Positions 1 through 9,407 of a stretch of DNA of 64,000 bases are shown here, one piece after another; position 1 is the first letter of the stretch; the number at the start of each line of letters is the position of its first letter. The stretch is from assembly GCA_002421005.1 (NCBI GenBank), contig DIJC01000020.1, positions 207,038 through 271,037 on the forward strand, read 5' to 3'. The DNA comes from Enterobacteriaceae bacterium UBA5654. GTDB taxonomy: Bacteria > Pseudomonadota > Gammaproteobacteria > Enterobacterales > Enterobacteriaceae. The notes beneath the pieces were generated by a model. It worked only from the letters and a program-made list of their open reading frames with translations. It did not search any database and was not told the origin of the DNA. The position numbers were made by a program, and so were the translations under genes.

Positions 1-82
1 GAGGGGGGAGCTGATGAAATAAGGTAAGTACAGGGAAAGCAACCGGCACTCAGCCCCATAAAAACACAAACCCTTATCCCGC

Positions 83-1759
83 TTAACCCGTCACCGCTTC
101 TTCCAGCGGGGGCTTGCCCAGCAGCGTCAGCATCGTATTAGCAATCTCACGCTCGCCCATTACCACCTGATTCGCGCCGCGTTCGGTGATGTAGTCCACC
201 TCATCGTCATAATGCGCGCGGGCGATAATCTCGATATTCGGGCATTTCTCCCGCGCTGTCGCCACGATCTCACCAGCTTCATAGCCGTTCGGAATCGTCA
301 GCAGCAGCCAGCGGGCGCAGTCCAGATGAGCAAGATTCATAATTTCTTCATTGGCGGCGTTGCCCAGCACCGCGCGAATACCGCGCTCCCGCAATTCATC
401 CACGCGGGTGCGGGAAGTTTCCACTACCACCAGTGGGATACCCTCTGCCATCAGCTTCTCACCGAGCAGGCTGCCGACGCGACCAAAGCCGACCAGCAGG
501 GCGTGATTACAAATATCCACCGGGATCTGTTTCTCTTCTTCCGTCACTTCTTCCAGCGTCTGTTCTTCCAGCGTTTCGGTCTTATCAAGATAACGCTCAA
601 GAATCGCGAACAGCACCGGGTTGAGCATAATCGACAGAATAGCCCCCGCCAGCACCAGGTTTTGTCCGGTCTGCGGCAGCAGATCCAGCGCCATGCCCAG
701 CCCGGCGAGAATAAACGCAAACTCACCGATTTGCGCCAGGCTGGCGGCGATGGTCAGCGCGGTACGCGGCGAGTGGCCGAACATCCGCACCAGAAAAAAT
801 GCCGCTACCGATTTACCAAAAATAATAATCGCCAGCGTACCGACCACCGCCAGCGGCTGCTCCAGCAGGATCATCGGATCGAACAGCATCCCGACCGACA
901 CGAAAAACAGCACCGCGAAGGCGTCGCGGAGCGGCAGGGTATCGTGTGCAGCACGGTGGCTTAGCTCTGACTCGTTCAGCACCATTCCGGCAAAGAACGC
1001 GCCCAGCGCGAAGGAGACGTCAAACAGTTCAACCGCGCCAAACGCGATGCCCAGCGCCAGCGCCAGCACGGAGAGCGTAAACAGTTCGCGGGAGCCGGTC
1101 GCCGCGCTGCGCGCCATGATCCATGGCACCAGGCGACGGCCCACCAGCATCATAATGGCGATAAACGCCACCACCTTGCCGATGGTGATCCCCATATCCA
1201 GCGACAGCGATGCCAGCCCGACGTTGCCTTTTTCCATCATGCCCGCCACCGCAGGCAGCAGCACCAGCGTCAGCACCATCACCAGATCTTCAACAATCAG
1301 CCAGCCGATGGCGATTTGCCCGCGCTGGCTGTCGATAAGCTGTCGCTCTTCAAGCGCACGCAGCAGCACCACGGTACTGGCGGTAGAAAGACACAAACCA
1401 AAAACGATGCCGGTCATCAGCGACCAGTCCATCAGTGCGGCAAGCCCCATTCCCAGCAGCGTAGCGACCGCTATTTGCGCAATCGCACCGGGAATGGCGA
1501 TGGACTTTACCGCCATTAAATCCTTGAGAGAGAAATGCAGACCCACGCCAAACATCAGCAGGATCACGCCGAGTTCCGCCAGTTCAGGTGCCAGCTTGGT
1601 ATCGGCAACAAAACCCGGCGTAAACGGCCCCGCCAGAACGCCCGCTAATAAATAGCCCACCAGTGGAGAAATACGCAGTTTATTGGCAAGCATGCCGAGG
1701 ATAAAAGCGAGCACAAGGCCGCCGACAATGGTGGTAATAAGCGGTGTGGCGTGATGCAT
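83..1759 (-). CDS. ybaL: Kef-family cation/proton antiporter YbaL
   Basis: A 558-residue inner-membrane monovalent cation:proton antiporter of the CPA2 (Kef) family. Residues 1 to about 390 are hydrophobic and form the exchanger domain. A TrkA-N (RCK) nucleotide-binding domain follows from about residue 415, with the glycine motif GFGRVG. It is nearly identical to E. coli YbaL along its length. An upstream in-frame ATG at 1774 exists, but AAAGGAGA lies just before the ATG at 1759 and the E. coli protein begins MHHATP, so 1759 is chosen. It lies next to fsr as in E. coli. The physiological ion is not settled by sequence. Confidence 0.95.
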   Translation of the reverse strand: MHHATPLITTIVGGLVLAFILGMLANKLRISPLVGYLLAGVLAGPFTPGFVADTKLAPELAELGVILLMFGVGLHFSLKDLMAVKSIAIPGAIAQIAVATLLGMGLAALMDWSLMTGIVFGLCLSTASTVVLLRALEERQLIDSQRGQIAIGWLIVEDLVMVLTLVLLPAVAGMMEKGNVGLASLSLDMGITIGKVVAFIAIMMLVGRRLVPWIMARSAATGSRELFTLSVLALALGIAFGAVELFDVSFALGAFFAGMVLNESELSHRAAHDTLPLRDAFAVLFFVSVGMLFDPMILLEQPLAVVGTLAIIIFGKSVAAFFLVRMFGHSPRTALTIAASLAQIGEFAFILAGLGMALDLLPQTGQNLVLAGAILSIMLNPVLFAILERYLDKTETLEEQTLEEVTEEEKQIPVDICNHALLVGFGRVGSLLGEKLMAEGIPLVVVETSRTRVDELRERGIRAVLGNAANEEIMNLAHLDCARWLLLTIPNGYEAGEIVATAREKCPNIEIIARAHYDDEVDYITERGANQVVMGEREIANTMLTLLGKPPLEEAVTG

Positions 1760-1804
1760 TCCGTCTCCTTTCATTCAGGTGTGGATCCATTTTTGGCCTG
1801 TACC

Positions 1805-1921
1805 CGTCACACTTCAAGTTGCCTGTGCGTTGGCTGGGCTCACTCACTCCAGTCAATGACTGGAGTAAGCCCCGGGGCTTCTCTTGCTTGCCGCCTGCAT
1901 GCAACTCGAATTATTTAGGGT
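1805..1921. repeat. ERIC-like intergenic repeat
   Basis: A roughly 117-bp imperfect palindrome fills most of the ybaL-fsr gap. Its ends, ACTTCAAGTTGC (1811-1822) and GCAACTCGAATT (1901-1912), are inverted copies. The centre holds CCAGTCAATGACTGG followed by a GTAAGCCCCGGGGCTT stretch, which resembles the core of enterobacterial ERIC (IRU) elements. Transcribed, it would fold into one long hairpin. The assignment is from memory of the consensus and has not been aligned. The rest of the gap (1922-2116) is AT-rich, with no gene seen. Confidence 0.6.
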
Positions 1922-2116
1922 GTACAAACCAAAAACCCGAGTAATAGTTTATGACAAAATGAGTCATCTTGTAGATGAATTATTGTTGAATTTTGAACAA
2001 AATCGGGATCTGACGGCTTAAAAGCACAGAACGAAAAAATTCAGGCTTCACGTACAGGTAAGAGGCGTAAATACAGGGGGAGGCAGCGGCCAAAAAAAGA
2101 ATTTGGCCGCGAAAAA

Positions 2117-3328
2117 TTACGCTTTGTGACGATTATCAGGCAGGAATATCGTTAACATCCCCAAAAGCGGCAGGAAAGCACAGATTTTATAGACCAGATC
2201 GATACCGTGATGGTCGGCAATCACCCCCAGCACCGCCGCGCCAAGCCCGCCCATACCAAAAGCAAACCCGAAAAACAGGCCGGAAACCATACCGATACGC
2301 CCCGGTAACAGCTCCTGTGCATAAACCAAAATGGCAGAAAAGGCCGATGCGAGGATAAAACCAATAATCACCGTTAAAACCCCCGTCCAGTACAGGCTGG
2401 CCCAGGGCAAAAGCAGGGTAAAAGGTGCCACGCCGAGGATAGAGCCCCAAATCACATATTTACGGCCAATTTTATCGCCCACCGGCCCGCCAATCACCGT
2501 TCCCGCCGCGACGGCAAACAGGAACGCGAACAGGTGTATTTGTGCGTTTTGCACCGAAAGCCCGAACTTTTGCATCAGATAAAAGGTGTAATAGCTGCTA
2601 ATGCTCGCCATATAGAAGTATTTTGAAAAAATCAGGATCAGCAGCACTGAAACGGCTAACACAATCTTATTGCGCGGCAGCGGATTCATCACTGGCGTTG
2701 ATGCTTTGCCTTTATTCACACGATGCTGTCCGGCATACCAGCGGCTGACCTGCGCCAGCACCACAATCGCCAGCAGCGCGGCCAGCACAAACCAGCCCAC
2801 GTTCCCTTTACCGTACGGCGCGATAATCACCGCCGCCAGCAGCGGGCCGAGCGAACTGCCAAAATTGCCGCCGACCTGGAATATGGACTGCGCCAGCCCG
2901 TGGCGTCCGCCGGACGCCATACGCGCCACGCGGGAAGATTCAGGGTGGAAAATTGACGAGCCGGTGCCGACCAGCGCCGCCGCCAGCAGGACGGTCGCAA
3001 AGCTCCCCGCCAGCGCCAGCAGCACCAGCCCACTCAATGTAAAGCACATGCCGATGGGCAGTGACCACGGCATCGGATGCTTATCCGTCCAGTAACCAAC
3101 CACCGGCTGGAACAGCGATGAAGCAAGCTGGAAGGTCAGGGTAATCAGGCCGATTTGCACGAAGGTCAGTGAAAATTCAGCCTGCAAAAGCGGGTAGATC
3201 GCCAGAATCAGCGACTGGATCATATCATTCAATAAATGGGAAAGGCTGATTGCGCCCAGGATACGGAATGCGGTACGGTTTTTCTGCGGCGGCGCGGAGG
3301 CCTCCGGCAATGGAGAACTGATAGCCAT
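2117..3328 (-). CDS. fsr: Fosmidomycin resistance MFS efflux protein Fsr
   Basis: A 403-residue major facilitator with about twelve membrane segments. It exports fosmidomycin and related compounds in E. coli. The sequence closely follows E. coli Fsr, including the GYWTDKHPMPW loop after the second segment (MFS motif A region) and GDKIGRKYV at the start of the second half. The frame is open from a GTG at 3337, but the ATG at 3328 gives the start expected from E. coli (MA...). The ribosome site is weak either way. It lies between ybaL and divergent ushA, as in E. coli. Confidence 0.95.
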   Translation of the reverse strand: MAISSPLPEASAPPQKNRTAFRILGAISLSHLLNDMIQSLILAIYPLLQAEFSLTFVQIGLITLTFQLASSLFQPVVGYWTDKHPMPWSLPIGMCFTLSGLVLLALAGSFATVLLAAALVGTGSSIFHPESSRVARMASGGRHGLAQSIFQVGGNFGSSLGPLLAAVIIAPYGKGNVGWFVLAALLAIVVLAQVSRWYAGQHRVNKGKASTPVMNPLPRNKIVLAVSVLLILIFSKYFYMASISSYYTFYLMQKFGLSVQNAQIHLFAFLFAVAAGTVIGGPVGDKIGRKYVIWGSILGVAPFTLLLPWASLYWTGVLTVIIGFILASAFSAILVYAQELLPGRIGMVSGLFFGFAFGMGGLGAAVLGVIADHHGIDLVYKICAFLPLLGMLTIFLPDNRHKA

Positions 3329-3500
3329 AGGTTTCACTTTTCTCTGTTGTACAGTGCAGGAGTTTATCTGATGGTAATTATTATCCCGCTAAGATACTTG
3401 CCAGAAAGAAATGAAGGAAGTCGCATTCTGCAAACAAAGTTGTCTACTATTTGATAAAGCGGTAATTTCGCCACTACATATTTTAGTCAGGGAGAGGAAC

Positions 3501-5153
3501 ATGACGTTTTTGAAACGGGGCGTAGCGCTGGCGATGCTGGCGGCCTGGACGCTGGCAAGCGTGCCAGCACAGGCTTATGAGCAGGATAAAACCTACAAAA
3601 TCACTATTCTGCATACCAACGATCACCACGGTCACTTCTGGCGCAGCGAGTACGGCGAATATGGCCTCGCCGCGCAAAAAACACTGGTCGACAGTATTCG
3701 CAAAGATGTGGCGGCGGAAGGCGGCAGCGTGCTATTGCTTTCCGGCGGCGACATCAACACCGGCGTGCCGGAGTCTGATCTGCAGGACGCCGAGCCAGAT
3801 TTTCGCGGCATGAACCTGGTCGGCTACGATGCGATGGCGGTGGGCAACCATGAATTCGACAACCCGCTTAACGTCCTGCGCCAGCAGGAAAAATGGGCAA
3901 AATTCCCGTTCCTTTCCGCCAATATTTATCAAAAAAGCACCGGCGAGCGTTTATTTAAACCCTGGGCGCTGTTTAAACGCCAGGATCTGAAAATCGCCGT
4001 CATCGGCCTGACCACCGACGATACGGCGAAAATCGGCAACCCGGAATACTTCACCGACATTGAATTTCGTAAGCCAGCAGACGAAGCGAAACTGGTCATT
4101 CAGGAACTGAATGAAACAGAGAAGCCTGATTTTATTATCGCCGCCACCCATATGGGGCATTACGATAACGGCGAGCACGGCTCTAACGCGCCGGGCGATG
4201 TCGAAATGGCGCGCAGTCTGCCCGCCGGATCGCTGGCAATGATTGTCGGCGGCCATTCGCAGGACCCGGTTTGTATGGCGACGGAAAATAAAAAGCAGGT
4301 GGATTATGTGCCCGGAACGCCGTGCGCGCCGGATCGTCAGAATGGGATCTGGATTGTTCAGGCGCATGAGTGGGGCAAATACGTTGGCCGCGCCGATTTC
4401 GAATTCCGCAACGGTGAGCTGAAGCTGGTGAATTATCAGCTGATCCCGGTCAACCTGAAGAAGAAAGTCACCTGGGATAACGGCGAAAGTGAACGCGTGC
4501 TGTATACCCCGGAAATTGCTGAAAATCCGCAGGTGCTGTCGATGCTGACGCCGTTCCAGAACAAAGGCAAAGCGCAGCTGGATGTGAAAATTGGTAACGT
4601 CAGTGGCAAGCTGGAAGGCGACCGCAGCAAAGTCCGCTTTGTACAGACCAACCTGGGGCATCTGATCCTCGCGGCGCAAATCGCCCGTACCAACGCAGAT
4701 TTTGGCGTGATGAGCGGCGGTGGCATTCGTGATTCCATTGAGGGTGGCGATATCACCTATAAAAACGTGCTCAAAGTACAGCCATTCGGTAACGTGGTGG
4801 TGTATGCCGATCTGAGCGGGCAGGAGGTGATTGATTACCTCACCGCCGTCGCGCAGATGAAGCCGGATTCCGGGGCGTATCCGCAGTTTGCTAACGTCAG
4901 TTTTGTGGCAAAAGACGGCAAGCTGAGCGATCTCAAAATCAAAGGCGAAGCGGTCGATCCGGCGAAAAAATACCGCGTGGCGACGCTAAGCTTTAACGCC
5001 ACCGGCGGCGACGGCTATCCGCGTCTGGACGATAAACCGGGCTACGTGAATACCGGCTTTATTGATGCGGAAGTGCTGAAGCAGTTTATCCAGCAGAACT
5101 CACCGCTGGATGTTAACGCCTATGAGCCGAAGGGCGAGGTAAGCTGGCAGTAA
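3501..5153 (+). CDS. ushA: Periplasmic UDP-sugar hydrolase / 5'-nucleotidase UshA
   Basis: A 550-residue periplasmic enzyme that hydrolyses UDP-sugars and 5'-nucleotides to nucleosides for salvage. It has a signal peptide ending VPAQA (residues 21-25) and the metallophosphatase motifs LHTNDHHGH (D41, H43), SGGDINTG, GNHEFD and GGHSQ. The C-terminal domain, from about residue 360, carries the nucleotide-binding part. The cysteine pair in PVCMAT...TPCAPD matches the disulfide known in E. coli UshA. The open frame begins 90 bases earlier, but GGGAGAGGAAC directly precedes the ATG at 3501 and the length equals E. coli's 550. Confidence 0.97.
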   Translation: MTFLKRGVALAMLAAWTLASVPAQAYEQDKTYKITILHTNDHHGHFWRSEYGEYGLAAQKTLVDSIRKDVAAEGGSVLLLSGGDINTGVPESDLQDAEPDFRGMNLVGYDAMAVGNHEFDNPLNVLRQQEKWAKFPFLSANIYQKSTGERLFKPWALFKRQDLKIAVIGLTTDDTAKIGNPEYFTDIEFRKPADEAKLVIQELNETEKPDFIIAATHMGHYDNGEHGSNAPGDVEMARSLPAGSLAMIVGGHSQDPVCMATENKKQVDYVPGTPCAPDRQNGIWIVQAHEWGKYVGRADFEFRNGELKLVNYQLIPVNLKKKVTWDNGESERVLYTPEIAENPQVLSMLTPFQNKGKAQLDVKIGNVSGKLEGDRSKVRFVQTNLGHLILAAQIARTNADFGVMSGGGIRDSIEGGDITYKNVLKVQPFGNVVVYADLSGQEVIDYLTAVAQMKPDSGAYPQFANVSFVAKDGKLSDLKIKGEAVDPAKKYRVATLSFNATGGDGYPRLDDKPGYVNTGFIDAEVLKQFIQQNSPLDVNAYEPKGEVSWQ

Positions 5154-5164
5154 GGCTGGCGGGT

Positions 5165-5185
5165 GGCGTCCTGCTACGGGACGCC
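5165..5185 (+). terminator. Hairpin after ushA
   Basis: GGCGTCC and GGACGCC form a 7-bp GC-rich stem eleven bases after the ushA stop. The following T-run is poor, so termination may be partial. Confidence 0.5.
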
Positions 5186-5270
5186 GCCGTTTACTGATAT
5201 TTGTCAGGAATATCCCTGACCTGTAACGTCCGGGTGACCTTTGCCACATTAAATCGTCTTTTTCTGCCGC

Positions 5271-5750
5271 TTAATCCCGGCGGGCAATTTCTGCAAAGGT
5301 GGCGTTCAGCGTTCTGGCTAAATCGCTGGCTGCCAGTTCAATATCCAGCCCGCGTTTGCCGCCGGAAATAAAAATAGTAGGGAAATCTTTCGCCGGGGCG
5401 TCAATCAGCGTCGGCAGGCGTTTTTTCTGTCCCAGCGGGCTGATTCCACCGACCAGATACCCGGTTGTGCGCTGGGCGATTTGCGGATCGGCCATGTCGA
5501 CTTTTTTTGCTCCCAGCGCTTTAGCGACTTTTTTTAAATCCAGCTGGGTTGCCACCGGTGTTACCGCGACCGCCAGATTTTTCGCATCGCCATTTACCGC
5601 AACCAGCAGCGTTTTATATACCCGGTCCGCATCCAGCCCCAGCTTGCTTACCGCTTCGTCGCCAAAGTTTGTTTCGCTGGGATCGTGATCGTAGGCGTGG
5701 ATATGAAAGGAAATCTTTTGTTTTTCAAGAAGCTTAACGGCAGGGGTCAT
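5271..5750 (-). CDS. ybaK: Cys-tRNA(Pro)/Cys-tRNA(Cys) deacylase YbaK
   Basis: A 159-residue trans-editing enzyme. In the cytoplasm it removes cysteine wrongly loaded on tRNA-Pro by ProRS. The YbaK/EbsC domain fills the protein. VYKTLLV carries the lysine important for activity, and GGISPLGQKKRLPT is the conserved loop. The frame opens further upstream (5771), but AAGGATG lies just before the ATG at 5750 and this matches the E. coli length exactly. It is transcribed on the opposite strand from chiX, which lies just upstream. Confidence 0.95.
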   Translation of the reverse strand: MTPAVKLLEKQKISFHIHAYDHDPSETNFGDEAVSKLGLDADRVYKTLLVAVNGDAKNLAVAVTPVATQLDLKKVAKALGAKKVDMADPQIAQRTTGYLVGGISPLGQKKRLPTLIDAPAKDFPTIFISGGKRGLDIELAASDLARTLNATFAEIARRD

Positions 5751-5837
5751 GGTCATCCTTACAAGCAACAAGCCAATAATACCCTAAGCTTACGCCTGAA
5801 ACCGCACGAAAAAATAGTACAATCTTGCTTATTAGTA

Positions 5838-5866
5838 TTGGCAGTAACGATGCTTTGAGCGACAAT
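5838..5866 (+). promoter_or_regulatory. chiX promoter
   Basis: TTGGCA (5838-5843) and GACAAT (5861-5866) are separated by 17 bases. The small RNA start falls about five bases downstream. This is a good sigma-70 match placed exactly where chiX needs it. Confidence 0.7.
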
Positions 5867-5870
5867 TTAA

Positions 5871-5950
5871 GCACCCGGAGTTCGCTCCGGCATAATAATA
5901 AAGATGAAATTCCTCTTTGACGGGCCAATAGCAATATTGGCCATTTTTTT
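5871..5950 (+). ncRNA. chiX: ChiX small RNA
   Basis: ChiX (also MicM, SroB) is an Hfq-dependent RNA. It represses the chitoporin gene chiP and, in E. coli, chitobiose and other targets, by pairing near the ribosome site. Here it lies in the ybaK-ybaP gap on the plus strand, as in E. coli. Visible parts are a variable 5' hairpin (CCGGAG...CTCCGG), the unstructured AT-rich stretch, the conserved seed AAATTCCTCTTTGACGGGCC, and a terminator with stem GGCCAATA/TATTGGCC (5923-5942) and seven T. The exact 5' end is inferred from the promoter spacing. Confidence 0.9.
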
Positions 5951-6743
5951 ACGCCATCATTTCCGGCAGGCTGCCTTCGCCATACAGATGCAGCGCGCCG
6001 ACGGCGACCACATAGCGTCCGGCTGGCAGCGCGTGGAGAAAATCGCGCCAGGCGCGGTTACGCTGATGCATCAGCACATCATACAGCCCTTCGCTAAAGG
6101 TGTTCGGTAACGTGACGCCCGGCCTGGCAGGCGGGCGCTCCAGCCACCAGCCGATCATCATCTGCAATAGCCGTGCGTTGGTGTGCCAGTGGGTGAGGGT
6201 ATCGTCCAGCAGCGCCATGCCGTTATCCGGCAGCGCGCAAAGCAGCGCAATTTGCCGCGCCGCACCTTCCAGTTCAATAATCCTGATCCGTTCAGACTGC
6301 GCCACCTGCAATAGCTGATAATCAACGCCGTATTCCGGGCGCAGGCCGAGCTGCTGCGCCTGGGTCGCCTGCAACGCCATCGCGATTTGCCACAAAGGCT
6401 GGGTGCTGAAAAGCGCAAGCGATAAGCCAAGATCGCTGGCCCGCTTCTCCAGCGCATGAAGCTGCTCCTCGCCCAGTCGCTCTTCCAGCGGCGCAAAAAC
6501 GGGCAGGTCGCGAAAGGGCGTTTCGCTGTCGGCGACATTGGCTTCGACAATTAACGCGTCCGCCTGCTGAATTTTTTGCAGCAGCCGGGCGGGAAGAGGG
6601 GACATATCCTGCGTCCCCATATGAATACTGCCCACCAGATGAAATTCGCGGTTGCCGGGCAGAGAGATATCCAGCGCGGGCCAGGAATAGTGATTGCCAC
6701 GTAGCTTACGCCACACTATTTTCAGTCGGTTAAACAAACTCAT
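5949..6743 (-). CDS. ybaP: TraB/GumN-family protein YbaP
   Basis: A 264-residue protein of the TraB (GumN/PrgY) family, the same length as E. coli YbaP. Family hallmarks are LVGSIHMG near residue 40, IVEANV near residue 65, and a C-terminal VAVGALHLYGEGSLP block; these are thought to form a metal-dependent active site. Its function in enterobacteria is not established. No clear signal peptide is seen. The E. coli gene ybaQ, normally between ybaP and copA, is absent here, leaving only about 65 bases. Confidence 0.9.
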   Translation of the reverse strand: MSLFNRLKIVWRKLRGNHYSWPALDISLPGNREFHLVGSIHMGTQDMSPLPARLLQKIQQADALIVEANVADSETPFRDLPVFAPLEERLGEEQLHALEKRASDLGLSLALFSTQPLWQIAMALQATQAQQLGLRPEYGVDYQLLQVAQSERIRIIELEGAARQIALLCALPDNGMALLDDTLTHWHTNARLLQMMIGWWLERPPARPGVTLPNTFSEGLYDVLMHQRNRAWRDFLHALPAGRYVVAVGALHLYGEGSLPEMMA

Positions 6744-6808
6744 GTGAACTCCGGTGGCGTAAAATCACATGCTAGCGCGCGTTATCTCCTTGTGCAAACC
6801 GGTAATCA

Positions 6809-9310
6809 TTATGCCTTCGGCGTAAACCGCAACAGCCGGTTCGCGTTGCTGACCACCGTAATTGACGACAGCGCCATCGCCGCGCCCGCGACCACCGGGT
6901 TGAGCAATGTCCCGGTGAGCGGCCAGAGGACCCCCGCCGCGACCGGTATCCCCAGCGAGTTGTAGATAAACGCGCCCAGCAAATTCTGCTTCATGTTACG
7001 CAGCGTGGCGCGGGAGATCGCCAGCGCGTCTGCCACACCCATCAGGCTATGGCGCATCAGGGTGATGGCGGCCGTTTCAATGGCTACATCGCTGCCGCCG
7101 CCCATTGCAATGCCGACTTCCGCCTGGGCCAGCGCCGGGGCGTCATTAATCCCGTCGCCGACCATCGCCACCCGGCGACCTTCGCGCTGGAGTTTTTTAA
7201 TGGCGTCGGCTTTGCCGTCCGGCAGAACGCCCGCAATCACTTCATCAATGCCCGCTTCTTTAGCGATGGCGCGTGCGGTGGTTTCGTTATCGCCGGTCAG
7301 CATGACCAGCCGGTATCCCGCCTGATGCAGACGCGCCAACGCCGCCACGCTGTCATTGCGTAGCGGATCGCGAATGGCGAACAGCGCGGCGGCCCGACCG
7401 TCAACGGCCAGCAGCACCGGCGTCGCGCCTTCAGCGGCCAGGGCATGGAAATCGCTTTCCAGTTCACCGGTCGCGACGGACTGTTCATTCAGTAACGCCT
7501 GATTGCCCAGCAGCAGCACGTGTCCTTCAACCTGGCCGCTAACGCCCTGCCCGCGCAGGGTGCGGAAGCCGTTCACCTGCGGCAACGCGCTGGCCTGTGC
7601 TTTTTCGATAATCGCGCGGGCCAGCGGGTGGTTTGACCCCTGCTCCAGCGCCGCCGCCAGCCGTAGCGCCTGCGCTTCATCCATTCCGCCCGCCGTTTTT
7701 ACCGCGACCACCTGCGGTTTACCTTCGGTCAGCGTGCCGGTTTTATCGAACACCAGCGTATTCAGGGTGCTGGCCCGCTGAAGCGCGTCGGCATCGCGCA
7801 CCAGCACGCCGAATTCCGCCGCGCGCCCGACGCCTGCAATAATCGACATTGGCGTGGCGAGACCCAGCGCGCACGGGCAGGCAATAATCAACACCGTCGT
7901 GGCGATCACCAGCGTATAGACGATTTGCGGAGCCGGACCGAAAAAGTACCAGATAGCCGCGCTGAACAGCGCAATCGCCACCACCACCGGCACAAAAACC
8001 GCCGAGATCTTGTCCGCAAGCTGGCCGATTTGCGGCTTGCTGCTTTGCGCCTGACGCACCATGCGTACAATGCGCGCCAGCGTTGTCTGACTGCCAACGG
8101 CGCTGGCCTGAAACAGCACGCTGCCGTCCTGCACTACGGTGCCCGCGTGAACGTCATCCGCGACGCCTTTTTCCTGCGGCACCGGCTCCCCGGTCAGCAT
8201 GGCTTCATCGAGCCAGGCCTCGCCGTGGGTGATTTTACCGTCAACCGGCACCCGGTCGCCGGTGGTCAGGCGCAGGATCATCCCTGGCACAACGTCGGCC
8301 AGCGGCACCTCTTTTTCGCCCTCGTCTGTCACTACGCGGGCGACGGGCGGCGTCAGATCGAGCAGTTTTTCCAGCGCTTTAGAGGAGCGCTGACGCGCCC
8401 GCGCTTCCAGCATATGGCCAAGGTTTATCAGGCCGATAATCATCGCGCTGGCTTCATAATAAAGGTGGCGTGCTTCCATCGGGAACCACTGCGGCCACAG
8501 GTTGACGCTCATTGAATAAAGCCATGCCACGCCGGTGCCGAGCGCGACCAGCGTATCCATCGTCGCGGTGCGGTTACGCAGGCTTTTCCACGCGCTGCGA
8601 TAAAAATGTCCCCCGGCAAAAATCATGACCGCGAGGGTAATCAAACCTGTCACCAGCCACAGGCTACGGTTGGCGTCGGTGACCATCATATTGTCACCCA
8701 CCATGCCCCAGATCATCACCGGAATACCAACCGCCAGGGCGACAATCGCCTGCCAGCGGAAGCGTTTCATGGTGGCGACGGCGGTTTCCTGCTGGCGCTC
8801 GCGGCGTTTGACATCGTCTTCAATGGCCTCTGCGCCGTAGCCCGCGTTCTCTACCGCCTGGACTAATTCAGCGGCGGACGCACTGCCCATGACCAGTGCC
8901 GTGCGTTCCGCCAGATTGACCCGTGCCTGCGTCACGCCCGGTACGCCCTGTAACGCGTTTTGCACCCGGGACACGCAGCTGGCACAGCTCATCCCGCTTA
9001 ACAGCAACTGCAGACTGTCATCGTCGGGCTGGGCTGCCGGAAGCTCTGGGGAAACCGCTGTCGGCGCTTCCGACGGGATTGATGACTCCGTCAGCGGTTC
9101 AGATTTTGGGTGGCGTAACTCCGCGCCGTAGCCCGCCTGTTTGATGGTGTCGATCAGCGCGTCGGCGCTGGCGCTGCCGGTCACGTGCGCTTCAGTAATG
9201 GTGACGTCCGCCTGCTCAACGTCAGGGCGCTGCTCAAGACTTTCCTTCACCCGTTTGACGCAGTGGCCGCAGGAAAGGCCGTCCAGCGTCAGGTCGATTG
9301 TGTGAGACAT
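6809..9310 (-). CDS. copA: Copper(I)-exporting P-type ATPase CopA
   Basis: An 833-residue inner-membrane P1B ATPase that pumps Cu(I) from cytoplasm to periplasm. Two N-terminal heavy-metal domains carry GLSCGHC (residues 11-17) and GMSCASC. The membrane copper site is CPC in IACPCALGLATP, the phosphorylation site is DKTGTLT, the nucleotide domain has NHPLARA, and the hinge is MVGDGINDAP. An in-frame TTG lies two codons upstream, but AAGGAG before the ATG at 9310 decides the start. It diverges from cueR across a classic CueR promoter. Codons 68-69 form a slippery site (separate entry). Confidence 0.97.
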   Translation of the reverse strand: MSHTIDLTLDGLSCGHCVKRVKESLEQRPDVEQADVTITEAHVTGSASADALIDTIKQAGYGAELRHPKSEPLTESSIPSEAPTAVSPELPAAQPDDDSLQLLLSGMSCASCVSRVQNALQGVPGVTQARVNLAERTALVMGSASAAELVQAVENAGYGAEAIEDDVKRRERQQETAVATMKRFRWQAIVALAVGIPVMIWGMVGDNMMVTDANRSLWLVTGLITLAVMIFAGGHFYRSAWKSLRNRTATMDTLVALGTGVAWLYSMSVNLWPQWFPMEARHLYYEASAMIIGLINLGHMLEARARQRSSKALEKLLDLTPPVARVVTDEGEKEVPLADVVPGMILRLTTGDRVPVDGKITHGEAWLDEAMLTGEPVPQEKGVADDVHAGTVVQDGSVLFQASAVGSQTTLARIVRMVRQAQSSKPQIGQLADKISAVFVPVVVAIALFSAAIWYFFGPAPQIVYTLVIATTVLIIACPCALGLATPMSIIAGVGRAAEFGVLVRDADALQRASTLNTLVFDKTGTLTEGKPQVVAVKTAGGMDEAQALRLAAALEQGSNHPLARAIIEKAQASALPQVNGFRTLRGQGVSGQVEGHVLLLGNQALLNEQSVATGELESDFHALAAEGATPVLLAVDGRAAALFAIRDPLRNDSVAALARLHQAGYRLVMLTGDNETTARAIAKEAGIDEVIAGVLPDGKADAIKKLQREGRRVAMVGDGINDAPALAQAEVGIAMGGGSDVAIETAAITLMRHSLMGVADALAISRATLRNMKQNLLGAFIYNSLGIPVAAGVLWPLTGTLLNPVVAGAAMALSSITVVSNANRLLRFTPKA
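9099..9110 (-). promoter_or_regulatory. Probable -1 frameshift site in copA (CopZ-like product)
   Basis: Codons 68-69 of copA read C|CCA|AAA, the slippery heptamer CCCAAAA (9110-9104). A -1 slip would add one isoleucine and then meet TGA (9101-9099), giving a 70-residue protein that is just the first heavy-metal domain. E. coli copA uses CCCAAAG at the same place to make the CopA(Z) copper chaperone. The site and the nearby stop are seen here; use of the site is inferred. A downstream stimulatory pseudoknot was not worked out. Confidence 0.65.
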
Positions 9311-9367
9311 ATTCAAACTCCTTCAGGATCGATTGATCTTTGTCACGACTTTAGCTAATGCTTAATA

Positions 9368-9398
9368 AGGTTAAACCTTCCCGCAAGGGGAAGGTCAA
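9368..9398 (-). promoter_or_regulatory. CueR-controlled copA promoter
   Basis: On the minus strand, TTGACC (9398-9393) and TAACCT (9373-9368) are separated by 19 bases, the long spacer typical of MerR-family promoters. The spacer is an almost perfect palindrome with arms ACCTTCCC and GGGAAGGT, the CueR box. It matches the E. coli copA promoter nearly base for base. Confidence 0.9.
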
Positions 9399-9407
9399 GG
9401 GGGAATA

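Noticed and set aside
621..1655. 344-codon plus-strand open frame
   Set aside because: Antisense shadow of ybaL, Ser/Arg/Pro-rich with no family features.
3951..4679. 242-codon minus-strand open frame inside ushA
   Set aside because: Antisense to a well-conserved gene; no ribosome site or domain.
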